Assembly: GCA_003484585.1 (NCBI GenBank)
Contig: DNBZ01000009.1
Location: 1 to 5,970, forward strand
Length of the DNA: 5,970 bases
Direction of reading: 5' to 3'
From: Bacteroidota bacterium
Lineage (GTDB): Bacteria; Bacteroidota; Bacteroidia; NS11-12g; UBA9320
The translations under genes and the position numbers were made by a program. Numbering within the stretch: the first letter of the stretch is position 1; every line of letters begins with the position of its first letter. Shown here piece by piece: positions 1-5,970 of this stretch. Under the pieces are notes generated by a model. That model made no database searches. It saw only the letters and a list, made by a program, of their open reading frames with translations, and was not told where the DNA came from.

Positions 1-2297
1 AGATTCAATAAGTATTGCTCCGTTACCTTGGTCGGTTGCGTTAAGTCTCCTCCCGCCATTACGTAAGCAAGTTTCCTCCCGATTAACATATCGTGATCAC
101 TTGCATATGCACTGATTCCAAAGGCTTCTACTCCTGAGTACAGTGCACCAAGTGCTGTTCTGCCTAAAACTAAAATATCATCTCGTTGTGGTTTCTGAAC
201 ATAACCATCGTTATGAAGTTCAATTACCTTTCGTTTTGCTTCTGTGATTACTCTAGCTCCATTTACTACTACTTCATCTTTATCGTGATGCATCACGCCT
301 ATCTCAAACGCTTCGTGTCCAGAAGTAGCCACTTTTGCGGTAGCTATAGTCTGAAAACGCTCTATCAATGTAGGTAGCTGTGGATCTCCCGCGTAGAAAC
401 TATCACTGGTACGGACCACAAATTCTTTAGTACCACCACCACCTGGTATCAGTCCTACTCCTGCTTCCACTAATCCAATGTAAGTTTCCGCGGAGGCTAC
501 TGCTGCATCTGAGTGTAGTGTCATTTCACAACCACCACCAAGTGTAAGTCCGTGTGGTGCTATCACTACTGGCACACTAGAGTAGCGTAGTCGCATCACA
601 GTTTTTTGAAAATAACTAATGACCATATTTAGCTCATCAAATTCCTGCTCTATGGCGAGCATTAGCATCATAGCCAAGTTGGCTCCTGCAGAGAAATTCG
701 GTGCATCGTTTCCAATTACCAATCCTTTCCAACCTTCGTTTTCTGCTATTTCTATAGACTTATTAATAGCGGATAAAGTACCACTACCTATGGCATTCAT
801 CTTAGAGTGAAACTCTAAGCAAAGCACACCATCACCAATATCGTGCAGGGTAGCTTCTTTGTTAGTATATACATGCTCCGCAGATTTGAAATTATCTAAT
901 ACTATGAATGCCTCAGTACCTGGTATCACTTCATAAATGCCAGAAGCAATGTTGTAGTATTTACGCTTACCCTCTTCTGATTTATAGAAAGAAGAATACC
1001 CTTTTGCTTTAAAATCTGTAATCCACTGAGGAACTACATATCCTGCTTTTTCTATGTTGCTAAGGACTTTATCAAATCCAATCAAATCCCAAGTTTCAAA
1101 AGGACCAACGTCCCAACCAAAACCAGCTCTTAGGGCATCATCTATTTGGTATAGTTCGTCTGCTATCTCTGGAATTCTATTACTAGAATACGCTGCAATG
1201 GCGGTAATTATATCTACGTAAAAGTCTGCCGCGGCATCTCCTCCATCGTATAGTATACCTAGCTTACTTTGAAGTCTATTTGCCTTTCGAGCTTTACCTA
1301 TGCTATCGTATCGTGGGCTATCCTTTGGACCGTATTCTAGTGTTTCTAAGTTTAGTGCTTCTATTACTCTACTGCCATCTGCCGCTTTTGATTTTTTATA
1401 AAACCCTTGACCCGTTTTATCGCCAAGCCATTTATTCTCGAGCATTTTCTCCAAGAATGCAGGAATGGCAAACCATTCTTTCATTTCATCCTTTGGACAA
1501 TTATCTCCTACACCGTTGGCTACTTTTACCAATGTATCTAGTCCTACTAAATCTGATGTTCGGAATGTCGCAGACTTTGGTCTACCAGATACAGGCCCGG
1601 TGATAGAATCTACCGCTTCTATACTCAAGTTGTGCTTTTGCATCATCTTGAATATGGCCATAATGCTAAATACGCCTATTCTATTTGCTATAAATGCTGG
1701 AGTATCTTTCGCTTTTACGGTAGTTTTTCCTAGGAAAAGATCTCCGTAGTGTAAAAAGAAATCTACCACTTCTGGTTTAGTCATAGTAGACGGAATAATC
1801 TCCAATAACTTTAAATATCTTGGAGGATTGAAAAAGTGCGTACCACAAAAATGGGCTGCAAAATCTTCGCTTCTACCTTCGAGCATCATCTCTATAGGAA
1901 TACCAGAAGTATTACTAGTAATCAGCGTACCCGGCTTACGGTGAAGCTCTACCTTATCAAAAAGAGATTTTTTAATGTCTAGTCTTTCTATAACTACCTC
2001 TATCACCCAGTCGCAGTCTTTTATGAGATGTAGATCATCCTCTAAGTTTCCTGTTTTTATTCGCTTCGCAAAATCTTTAGCATAAATAGGGGAAGGATTA
2101 CTTTTGAGGGCTGCAGTCAAAGCATTTTTAGCCACTTTAGCATCCTTGTCAGCTTCATTTTCTGCACTTTTAGGGAAGTTTTTGAGGTCTAATAAAAGAA
2201 CATCTAAACCTATATTGGCGAAGTGGCAAGCAATACGGCTTCCCATTACACCTGAGCCTAGTACGGCTACTTTTTTTATTTTTCTACTTTGCACCAT
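1..2297 (-). CDS. fadN: Bifunctional 3-hydroxyacyl-CoA dehydrogenase/enoyl-CoA hydratase, FadN type (C-terminus cut by window edge)
   Basis: The protein should catalyse two consecutive steps of fatty-acid beta-oxidation in the cytoplasm: hydration of trans-2-enoyl-CoA and NAD-dependent oxidation of 3-hydroxyacyl-CoA. The frame is open for 765 codons and leaves the window unfinished; relatives are about 790-800 residues, so only a short tail is missing. The N-terminal half is the dehydrogenase: Rossmann motif G14-S-G16-V-M-G19 with D37 ending strand two, the S128-N-T-S131 loop, catalytic H154 in THFFNP with partner E166, and N205 in IANRIG. The C-terminal helical domain begins near residue 208, and a second, degenerate copy lies near 380-405. 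A crotonase domain follows, with oxyanion-hole motif NFSAGANL (534-541) and both catalytic glutamates, E591 (GGGCE) and E611 (IGLVEAG), 20 apart as in E. coli FadB. The dehydrogenase-then-hydratase order matches Bacillus FadN and Bacteroidota homologues and is opposite to E. coli FadB. The start is fixed by an in-frame TAA directly before the ATG. It lies 7 bases after the TetR gene, so co-transcription is likely. Confidence 0.94.
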   Translation of the reverse strand, partial: MVQSRKIKKVAVLGSGVMGSRIACHFANIGLDVLLLDLKNFPKSAENEADKDAKVAKNALTAALKSNPSPIYAKDFAKRIKTGNLEDDLHLIKDCDWVIEVVIERLDIKKSLFDKVELHRKPGTLITSNTSGIPIEMMLEGRSEDFAAHFCGTHFFNPPRYLKLLEIIPSTMTKPEVVDFFLHYGDLFLGKTTVKAKDTPAFIANRIGVFSIMAIFKMMQKHNLSIEAVDSITGPVSGRPKSATFRTSDLVGLDTLVKVANGVGDNCPKDEMKEWFAIPAFLEKMLENKWLGDKTGQGFYKKSKAADGSRVIEALNLETLEYGPKDSPRYDSIGKARKANRLQSKLGILYDGGDAAADFYVDIITAIAAYSSNRIPEIADELYQIDDALRAGFGWDVGPFETWDLIGFDKVLSNIEKAGYVVPQWITDFKAKGYSSFYKSEEGKRKYYNIASGIYEVIPGTEAFIVLDNFKSAEHVYTNKEATLHDIGDGVLCLEFHSKMNAIGSGTLSAINKSIEIAENEGWKGLVIGNDAPNFSAGANLAMMLMLAIEQEFDELNMVISYFQKTVMRLRYSSVPVVIAPHGLTLGGGCEMTLHSDAAVASAETYIGLVEAGVGLIPGGGGTKEFVVRTSDSFYAGDPQLPTLIERFQTIATAKVATSGHEAFEIGVMHHDKDEVVVNGARVITEAKRKVIELHNDGYVQKPQRDDILVLGRTALGALYSGVEAFGISAYASDHDMLIGRKLAYVMAGGDLTQPTKVTEQYLLN

Positions 2298-2304
2298 TTA
2301 CTAT

Positions 2305-2889
2305 TTATTTAACAGAATTCTCTTTTTCTAATTCTTTATACTCCACTAATATACCTGCCAATACCCTTCTGAGATGCCCCGCATCATCCATTACTTTCAT
2401 GAGCAGTACTGCTCCCTCTATCTGAGCTACTACACTTTCTGCCTTTACGTGGGCATCTTCTTCACTTACCACGTAGGTATAAATATACTCAACCGTAGCT
2501 ATCCACTTCTCGAAAAATTCTTGTATCACCTTCTCAAATCCCAAGTTTAAATTCTTAGTCTCTAGCCCAATGTTGGCAAAGAAATTTCCCGCATCTTCAT
2601 ATATGTAAATTTCTTCCGCTTTTTTAGAGAGTAAAAACAGACGATCATACGGACTTAACTCTTCATCGTAAGCCGTTATAAAAACTTTATTAATGTAGTG
2701 ATCCATTAGAGAGTTCAACACTTCAAGCATAAGCTGCTCCTTACTGTCTATGTAGTGATACATACTGCCTTTGAGCAGCCCACTAGCATTTGCTAGGTCA
2801 CTCATAGATGTGGCCGTATACCCTTTGGACTTAAATACCGAAAGTGAATTTTTAAGTAATGTTCTACGATCTATTTTTGGTTTTGCCAT
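2305..2889 (-). CDS. TetR/AcrR-family transcriptional regulator, probable regulator of the fatty-acid oxidation operon
   Basis: A 194-residue protein of normal TetR length. The N-terminal DNA-binding domain is clear: helix one with a VFKSKGY segment (18-24), then the helix-turn-helix at about 28-47, where TSMSDLANASGL leads into KGSMYHYIDSKEQL. The rest should be the helical ligand-binding and dimerisation domain, which is poorly conserved and does not reveal the ligand. The stop codon lies 7 bases before the beta-oxidation gene, so both are probably on one mRNA. From this context I infer that it represses its own operon and is released by an acyl-CoA, as FadR-type TetR regulators are in other bacteria; the sequence itself does not prove this. 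The ATG at 2889 is the best start because the protein then begins with a short basic tail just before helix one. Upstream is a strong Bacteroidota-type promoter candidate only about 11 bases away. Confidence 0.9.
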   Translation of the reverse strand: MAKPKIDRRTLLKNSLSVFKSKGYTATSMSDLANASGLLKGSMYHYIDSKEQLMLEVLNSLMDHYINKVFITAYDEELSPYDRLFLLSKKAEEIYIYEDAGNFFANIGLETKNLNLGFEKVIQEFFEKWIATVEYIYTYVVSEEDAHVKAESVVAQIEGAVLLMKVMDDAGHLRRVLAGILVEYKELEKENSVK

Positions 2890-3187
2890 GATAATATCCC
2901 CAAAAGTAGTAAAAATAACTTTAAAATCAAACGGTTGGTAGATTATTAAAATCTAAATACATACTAGTGATAAGATAAATCAACAGATGGATCGGATTCA
3001 GATTGTTAGCTAGATATGACTTTAGGCCAAACCGTTCATTAGAATCTACCTGCCCATAACACGCTGACAAGAGCAGTAAAACATTCGTAAATAGTGTTAT
3101 AATTCGCCTTCTCACGTCCTCCAAAATTAACCTTTAAACAATAAAGCTAAGACATAGACCGTTCTCTCATCACCAAAAGCAAAAGTT
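2890..3187. other. Divergent intergenic region between tetR and gldN
   Basis: This 298-base gap separates two genes read in opposite directions. The left end holds the tetR promoter. I find no exact TAnnTTTG promoter on the plus strand for gldN, and the bases before the gldN ATG are A-rich without a Shine-Dalgarno. GGTAGATT (2937-2944) is matched in inverted orientation by AATCTACC (3043-3050), and AACGGTT (2930-2936) by AACCGTT (3030-3036). These pairings cross and cannot form one simple stem. A minus-strand open frame of 65 codons lies here but is not convincing as a gene. No tRNA, riboswitch or terminator is evident. Confidence 0.6.
2901..2930 (-). promoter_or_regulatory. Candidate Bacteroidota promoter for tetR-fadN
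   Basis: On the minus strand TTG (2930-2928) is followed by a 19-base spacer and TACTTTTG (2908-2901), an exact match to the -7 consensus TAnnTTTG with a suitably spaced -33 TTG. Transcription would begin about 5-7 bases downstream, near 2894-2896, leaving a leader of only about 5-7 bases before the tetR ATG. A weak inverted repeat, AAAGT-N10-ACTTT (2903-2922), overlaps the -7 box and could be an operator, but its arms are short and A/T-rich. Confidence 0.55.
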
Positions 3188-4030
3188 ATGAAAAAATACA
3201 TTTTAATTCTATTAACTAGCTTAACCATTCAAGTATTTTCCCAATTACCACCTTACGAGTACTCACCTTACCCAAGAAGTATTCCAAATGAAGGAACAGC
3301 CGTAGCCCACAGATACCTAGGCGAGCAACGAGTCAAGTACTCCAAGCGAATACACAGAGTCATAGATTCTCGTATGAAACAAAACAAGGACATCTCCTGG
3401 CCACGGAATCCACTCAACAAAGTGATATGGAAAGCTGTGACTCAAGGGTATCCAGAACTAGGTCAGCCAAAGGCTTATGCCTCGGATTCACTAGCCTCGA
3501 CCTTAACCCTACCTGCGATTAAAAGCAAGGTAGAAGATACTGTTTGGGTGTGGGTGCCAAATCCCCATAATCCTACAGATCCTTATGACCTAATTGAAAT
3601 TTCGACTTTTGAACCATTTGATCCTGGGACTATTAAGAAATTTAGGATTATGGAAGATTGGATTTTTGATGTACAACATAGCGATCTGAGACCCAGAATT
3701 ATTGCTATTGCACCTATGTATCAAGTAAGATCACAAACGGGTGTAGACTTAGGAGAAGCCGAATTATTTTGGGTAAAAATGGATGATCTGCGTCCGATTC
3801 TCGCTCAGCAAGAAATCTTTAATAAGTTCAATGATGCCGCTAGACTAAGTTACGATCATTGGTTTGAGATGAGGCTCTTTTCTAGCCATATAGTGAAGGA
3901 AAGTACCGTGTACGACTTAGACATATCTTACTTAGAAGGATTCAGAGATGATGGTGTAGAGGCCCTATTAGAAGCTGATAAAATAAAGAACGATCTCTTT
4001 GTAATGGAGCACGATTTGTGGGAATATTAA
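3188..4030 (+). CDS. gldN: Gliding motility / type IX secretion protein GldN (PorN family)
   Basis: A 280-residue exported protein. Residues 1-18 form a signal peptide: K2-K3, a hydrophobic core, and likely signal peptidase I cleavage after VFS before Q19. The mature part carries the features I know from GldN: HRVIDSRMKQNKD (56-68), FRIMEDWIFD (152-161), RIIAIAP (170-176), LFWV (193-196), FSSHIVKES (231-239) and the C-terminal MEHDLWEY (273-280). In this family GldN/PorN joins the lipoprotein GldK/PorK in a periplasmic ring at the outer membrane, which works with the inner-membrane GldL-GldM motor to drive type IX secretion and, in gliding species, movement. The length is at the short end of the family, but both ends look complete. 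gldN normally ends a gldKLMN cluster; here the gene directly upstream is a divergent regulator and the next gene is metK, so it may be a relocated gldN or a second paralogue (GldO-like). The family call is firm; whether this is the main functional copy is not known. Confidence 0.9.
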   Translation: MKKYILILLTSLTIQVFSQLPPYEYSPYPRSIPNEGTAVAHRYLGEQRVKYSKRIHRVIDSRMKQNKDISWPRNPLNKVIWKAVTQGYPELGQPKAYASDSLASTLTLPAIKSKVEDTVWVWVPNPHNPTDPYDLIEISTFEPFDPGTIKKFRIMEDWIFDVQHSDLRPRIIAIAPMYQVRSQTGVDLGEAELFWVKMDDLRPILAQQEIFNKFNDAARLSYDHWFEMRLFSSHIVKESTVYDLDISYLEGFRDDGVEALLEADKIKNDLFVMEHDLWEY

Positions 4031-4045
4031 CTTGTTGTATCATGA

Positions 4046-4060
4046 TGTTATAATTTAACA
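4046..4060. repeat. Small inverted repeat upstream of metK
   Basis: TGTTA-TAATT-TAACA is a perfect 5-base inverted repeat with a 5-base centre. It covers the place where the -33 element of the metK promoter should be, so it could be a protein-binding site. In such A/T-rich sequence it could also be chance. It has no U-tract and is too weak to be a terminator. Confidence 0.3.
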
Positions 4061-4078
4061 CCAAGATACTTACTTTTG
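4048..4078 (+). promoter_or_regulatory. Candidate promoter for metK
   Basis: TACTTTTG (4071-4078) matches the Bacteroidota -7 consensus TAnnTTTG exactly and is identical to the -7 box proposed for tetR. The -33 position is weak: TTA (4048-4050), 20 bases upstream, in place of TTG. Transcription would begin around 4083-4085, giving a leader of roughly 20 bases. That suggests metK can be transcribed independently of gldN and leaves no room for a SAM riboswitch. Confidence 0.45.
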
Positions 4079-4102
4079 CCGCAAATATTTTAAGAGCAAA
4101 CT

Positions 4103-5365
4103 ATGGCATATTTTTTTACATCAGAATCAGTTTCTGAAGGACATCCAGACAAGGTTGCAGATCAAATTTCTGATGCACTAATAGATAATTTTTTAGCATT
4201 TGATGCTAGCAGTAAAGTAGCCTGCGAAACGTTGGTAACTACTGGACAGGTGGTACTAGCTGGAGAGGTGAAATCTAATACCTACATAGATGTACAAAAA
4301 ATAGCTAGAGAAACTATTAATAAAATAGGATACACTAAGAGTGAGTATATGTTTGATGGCAATTCGTGCGGCGTATTTAGTGCCATACACGAGCAGTCCC
4401 CTGACATTAACCAAGGGGTAGAACGTAAGAATCCTGAAGATCAAGGAGCTGGCGACCAAGGAATGATGTTTGGCTATGCTACCAATGAGACAGAGAGTTA
4501 CATGCCTCTTCCTCTAGAGCTAAGTCATATGCTACTAAAAGAACTAGCAGAGCTTAGAAGAGAAGATAAAAAAATAAAGTACCTGAGACCCGACAGTAAA
4601 TCTCAAGTAACTATAAAGTACGATGATAACAATAAACCTATTGCTATAGACTCTATCGTAATATCTACACAGCATGACGACTTTGATACAGAGTCTAAAA
4701 TGCTTAAAAAAATCAAGGACGACGTAATTAATATTTTGATTCCTAGAGTTAAAAAGCTTCTTCCAAAAGAAACTCAAAAACTCTTTACAGATAAAATTAC
4801 GTACCACGTAAATCCTACGGGGATATTTGTGATAGGTGGACCACACGGAGATACGGGTCTTACAGGCCGTAAGATAATAGTAGACACCTACGGTGGTAAA
4901 GGAGCTCACGGTGGTGGGGCATTCTCTGGAAAAGACCCTAGTAAGGTAGATAGAAGTGGTGCATATGCAACTAGACATATCGCTAAAAACCTTGTAGCTG
5001 CAGGAGTATGTGACGAAGTATTAGTACAAGTAGCATATGCTATAGGTGTAGCTAAACCAATGGGGTTATATGTAAATACCTACGGTACGTCTAAAGTAGA
5101 AATGACCGACGGACAGATAGCAGATGAGCTACTCAAGATGCCTAAGTTTGATATGCGTCCTTATTTCATAGAAACTAGATTTAACCTTAGAACACCTATC
5201 TACTATGAGACAGCAGCTTATGGCCATATGGGACGTACTCCAGAAACGGTAACCAAAGAGTTTACTGATGGTAGCGGCAAGACTAAGAAAGTAAAAGTAA
5301 AACTATTTCCTTGGGAAGAGTTAGACGGTGTTAAAGACTTGAAAAAAGTCTTTAAACTAAAATAA
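4103..5365 (+). CDS. metK: S-adenosylmethionine synthetase (methionine adenosyltransferase)
   Basis: This enzyme makes S-adenosylmethionine from methionine and ATP, releasing phosphate and pyrophosphate; it is the cytoplasmic methyl-donor supply and normally essential. The protein is 420 residues with all the key family motifs: GHPDK (13-17) with H14 and D16, signature [12 protein letters not shown] (115-126), [10 protein letters not shown] (161-170) with K166, [13 protein letters not shown] (245-257) with R256 and K257, and the P-loop-like signature GGGAFSGKD (270-278) followed by K281 and D283. It is longer than the E. coli enzyme (384 residues) because of a mid-protein segment before residue 240 and a lysine-rich tail after GRTPETV (377-383); to my knowledge longer forms are normal in Bacteroidota. 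The start gives the canonical [17 protein letters not shown] opening and is preceded by A-rich sequence without a clear Shine-Dalgarno. It lies 72 bases after gldN and 94 before glmS, with no pathway link to either. Confidence 0.98.
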   Translation: MAYFFTSESVSEGHPDKVADQISDALIDNFLAFDASSKVACETLVTTGQVVLAGEVKSNTYIDVQKIARETINKIGYTKSEYMFDGNSCGVFSAIHEQSPDINQGVERKNPEDQGAGDQGMMFGYATNETESYMPLPLELSHMLLKELAELRREDKKIKYLRPDSKSQVTIKYDDNNKPIAIDSIVISTQHDDFDTESKMLKKIKDDVINILIPRVKKLLPKETQKLFTDKITYHVNPTGIFVIGGPHGDTGLTGRKIIVDTYGGKGAHGGGAFSGKDPSKVDRSGAYATRHIAKNLVAAGVCDEVLVQVAYAIGVAKPMGLYVNTYGTSKVEMTDGQIADELLKMPKFDMRPYFIETRFNLRTPIYYETAAYGHMGRTPETVTKEFTDGSGKTKKVKVKLFPWEELDGVKDLKKVFKLK

Positions 5366-5380
5366 TCAATTAATAAATAC

Positions 5381-5414
5381 AGTTTGAAAACTAACCCTAA
5401 TTTATGTTCAAACT
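5381..5414. repeat. Inverted repeat between metK and glmS (possible weak terminator)
   Basis: AGTTTGAA (5381-5388) and TTCAAACT (5407-5414) are exact reverse complements separated by 18 bases. RNA from either strand could form an 8-base-pair stem. The stem is A/T-rich and is followed by ATATTTATAG, not a clean U-tract, so it is at best a weak terminator for metK. It may instead stabilise an mRNA end or bind a protein upstream of glmS. Confidence 0.4.
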
Positions 5415-5424
5415 ATATTTATAG

Positions 5425-5439
5425 TGTACAGTACATTCG
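5425..5439 (+). promoter_or_regulatory. Candidate glmS -7 element overlapped by a palindrome
   Basis: TACATTCG (5432-5439) differs from the Bacteroidota -7 consensus TAnnTTTG at one base. It would start transcription near 5445, about 15 bases before the glmS ATG. No good -33 TTG is present at the right distance. The perfect palindrome TGTAC-A-GTACA (5425-5435) overlaps its left edge, a position where a bound protein could block or assist RNA polymerase. Confidence 0.3.
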
Positions 5440-5459
5440 CTAAAAAATAATATAAAACT

Positions 5460-5970
5460 ATGTGTGGAATAGTAGCCTACTATGGGCCAAATCAGGCCTA
5501 CGATTTCTTAATTAAAGGACTACAAAGACTAGAGTACAGAGGATACGATAGTGCAGGTATCGCCCTAATGAATAAAGACCTAAAAATCTATAAAAACAAA
5601 GGTAAAGTTTCTGAACTTGAAGCTATGGCAAAGGGCCAAGATTTGAGTGGGAATAGAGGTATAGGTCATACCAGGTGGGCAACCCATGGAGAACCCAATA
5701 CTGTAAATGCTCACCCTCACTTATCACAAAGTGGTGACATAGCACTAATACATAATGGAATTATAGAAAACTACGATACAATTAAGGAAGTGTTAGTAGC
5801 AAGGGGTTATGTTTTTAAAAGCGATACCGATACGGAAGTTCTTACTCATCTAATTGAGGAAATAAAAGAAAAAGAACAAGTAGATTTACTAGAAGCTGTA
5901 CGACTTGCTCTAAATGAGGTGATTGGTGCATACGCCATCGTAATAATTAGTAAAAAGGATCCTAATACTC
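5460..5970 (+). CDS. glmS: Glutamine--fructose-6-phosphate aminotransferase (glucosamine-6-phosphate synthase), N-terminal part
   Basis: The enzyme makes glucosamine 6-phosphate from fructose 6-phosphate and glutamine, the first step toward UDP-N-acetylglucosamine for peptidoglycan and lipopolysaccharide. Only the first 170 residues are in the window, against about 610 for the family. They cover most of the class II glutamine amidotransferase (Ntn-hydrolase) domain. Residue C2, exposed when Met1 is removed, is the nucleophile in MCGIVAYYG. YRGYDSAGI (26-34), GHTRWATHG (69-77), the NAHPH stretch (83-87), HNGIIEN (98-104) with oxyanion-hole N99-G100, and SDTDTEV (121-127) with glutamine-binding D124 are all in place. 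The sugar isomerase domains lie beyond the right edge. Related amidotransferases such as PurF also begin with a catalytic cysteine, but RGYDSAGI and GHTRWATHG are typical of GlmS. The start is fixed by the need for cysteine at position two; the upstream sequence is A-rich with no Shine-Dalgarno. Confidence 0.96.
   Translation, partial: MCGIVAYYGPNQAYDFLIKGLQRLEYRGYDSAGIALMNKDLKIYKNKGKVSELEAMAKGQDLSGNRGIGHTRWATHGEPNTVNAHPHLSQSGDIALIHNGIIENYDTIKEVLVARGYVFKSDTDTEVLTHLIEEIKEKEQVDLLEAVRLALNEVIGAYAIVIISKKDPNT

Noticed and set aside
1280..1749. Two overlapping plus-strand open frames of 107 and 94 codons.
   Set aside because: They are antisense to the dehydrogenase half of fadN, which reads continuously through this region with conserved motifs on both sides.
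1..2297. Possible truncation of fadN because the reading frame has no stop codon.
   Set aside because: The frame simply leaves the window. 765 residues are present of about 790-800 expected, and all catalytic motifs are intact.
3065..3103. CTGACA...TATAAT as a sigma70-type promoter for gldN.
   Set aside because: The spacer is 28 bases, far from the required 17 or so, and Bacteroidota promoters use a different -7/-33 pattern.
4031..4102. A SAM riboswitch before metK.
   Set aside because: The gap is 72 bases and the likely promoter leaves only about 20 bases of leader. No conserved SAM-I or SAM-II core is visible.
4544..4978. A 144-codon open frame antisense to metK.
   Set aside because: It lies wholly inside metK, whose motifs are certain. 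The translation is rich in Cys, Tyr and Arg with no family resemblance, as expected of a shadow frame.
5366..5459. A glmS ribozyme in front of glmS.
   Set aside because: The gap is only 94 bases, the conserved ribozyme core is not visible, and the predicted leader is about 15 bases. This element is mainly known from Gram-positive bacteria.

Overview
The window looks like ordinary chromosome from a member of the Bacteroidota. Four things point there: a GldN protein of the type IX secretion and gliding machinery; a beta-oxidation enzyme with the dehydrogenase half first and the hydratase half second; upstream elements close to the Bacteroidota -7 consensus TAnnTTTG; and start codons preceded by A-rich sequence with no clear Shine-Dalgarno. 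The sequence is AT-rich, with frequent CTA, ATA and AGA codons. I cannot place it below phylum. I see no mobile elements, RNA genes or CRISPR arrays.

Left part, minus strand (1-2889): a TetR-family regulator is followed after 7 bases by a large bifunctional 3-hydroxyacyl-CoA dehydrogenase/enoyl-CoA hydratase of the FadN type, whose C-terminus runs off the left edge. The pair reads as the start of a fatty-acid beta-oxidation operon with its own regulator. A good promoter candidate lies directly in front of the regulator.

Middle (2890-3187): a 298-base divergent intergenic region with no convincing gene. It holds the tetR promoter and probably an unrecognised promoter for the rightward genes.

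Right part, plus strand (3188-5970): gldN, then metK (S-adenosylmethionine synthetase), then the first 170 codons of glmS (glucosamine-6-phosphate synthase). Gaps are 72 and 94 bases, and each holds a possible promoter and small inverted repeats, so these three genes may be transcribed separately. They share no obvious pathway.

I did not find a previously undescribed system. The points most worth a second look are the isolated gldN, which lacks the usual gldK-gldL-gldM immediately upstream; the very short predicted leader of the tetR-fadN unit; and the two inverted repeats between metK and glmS.
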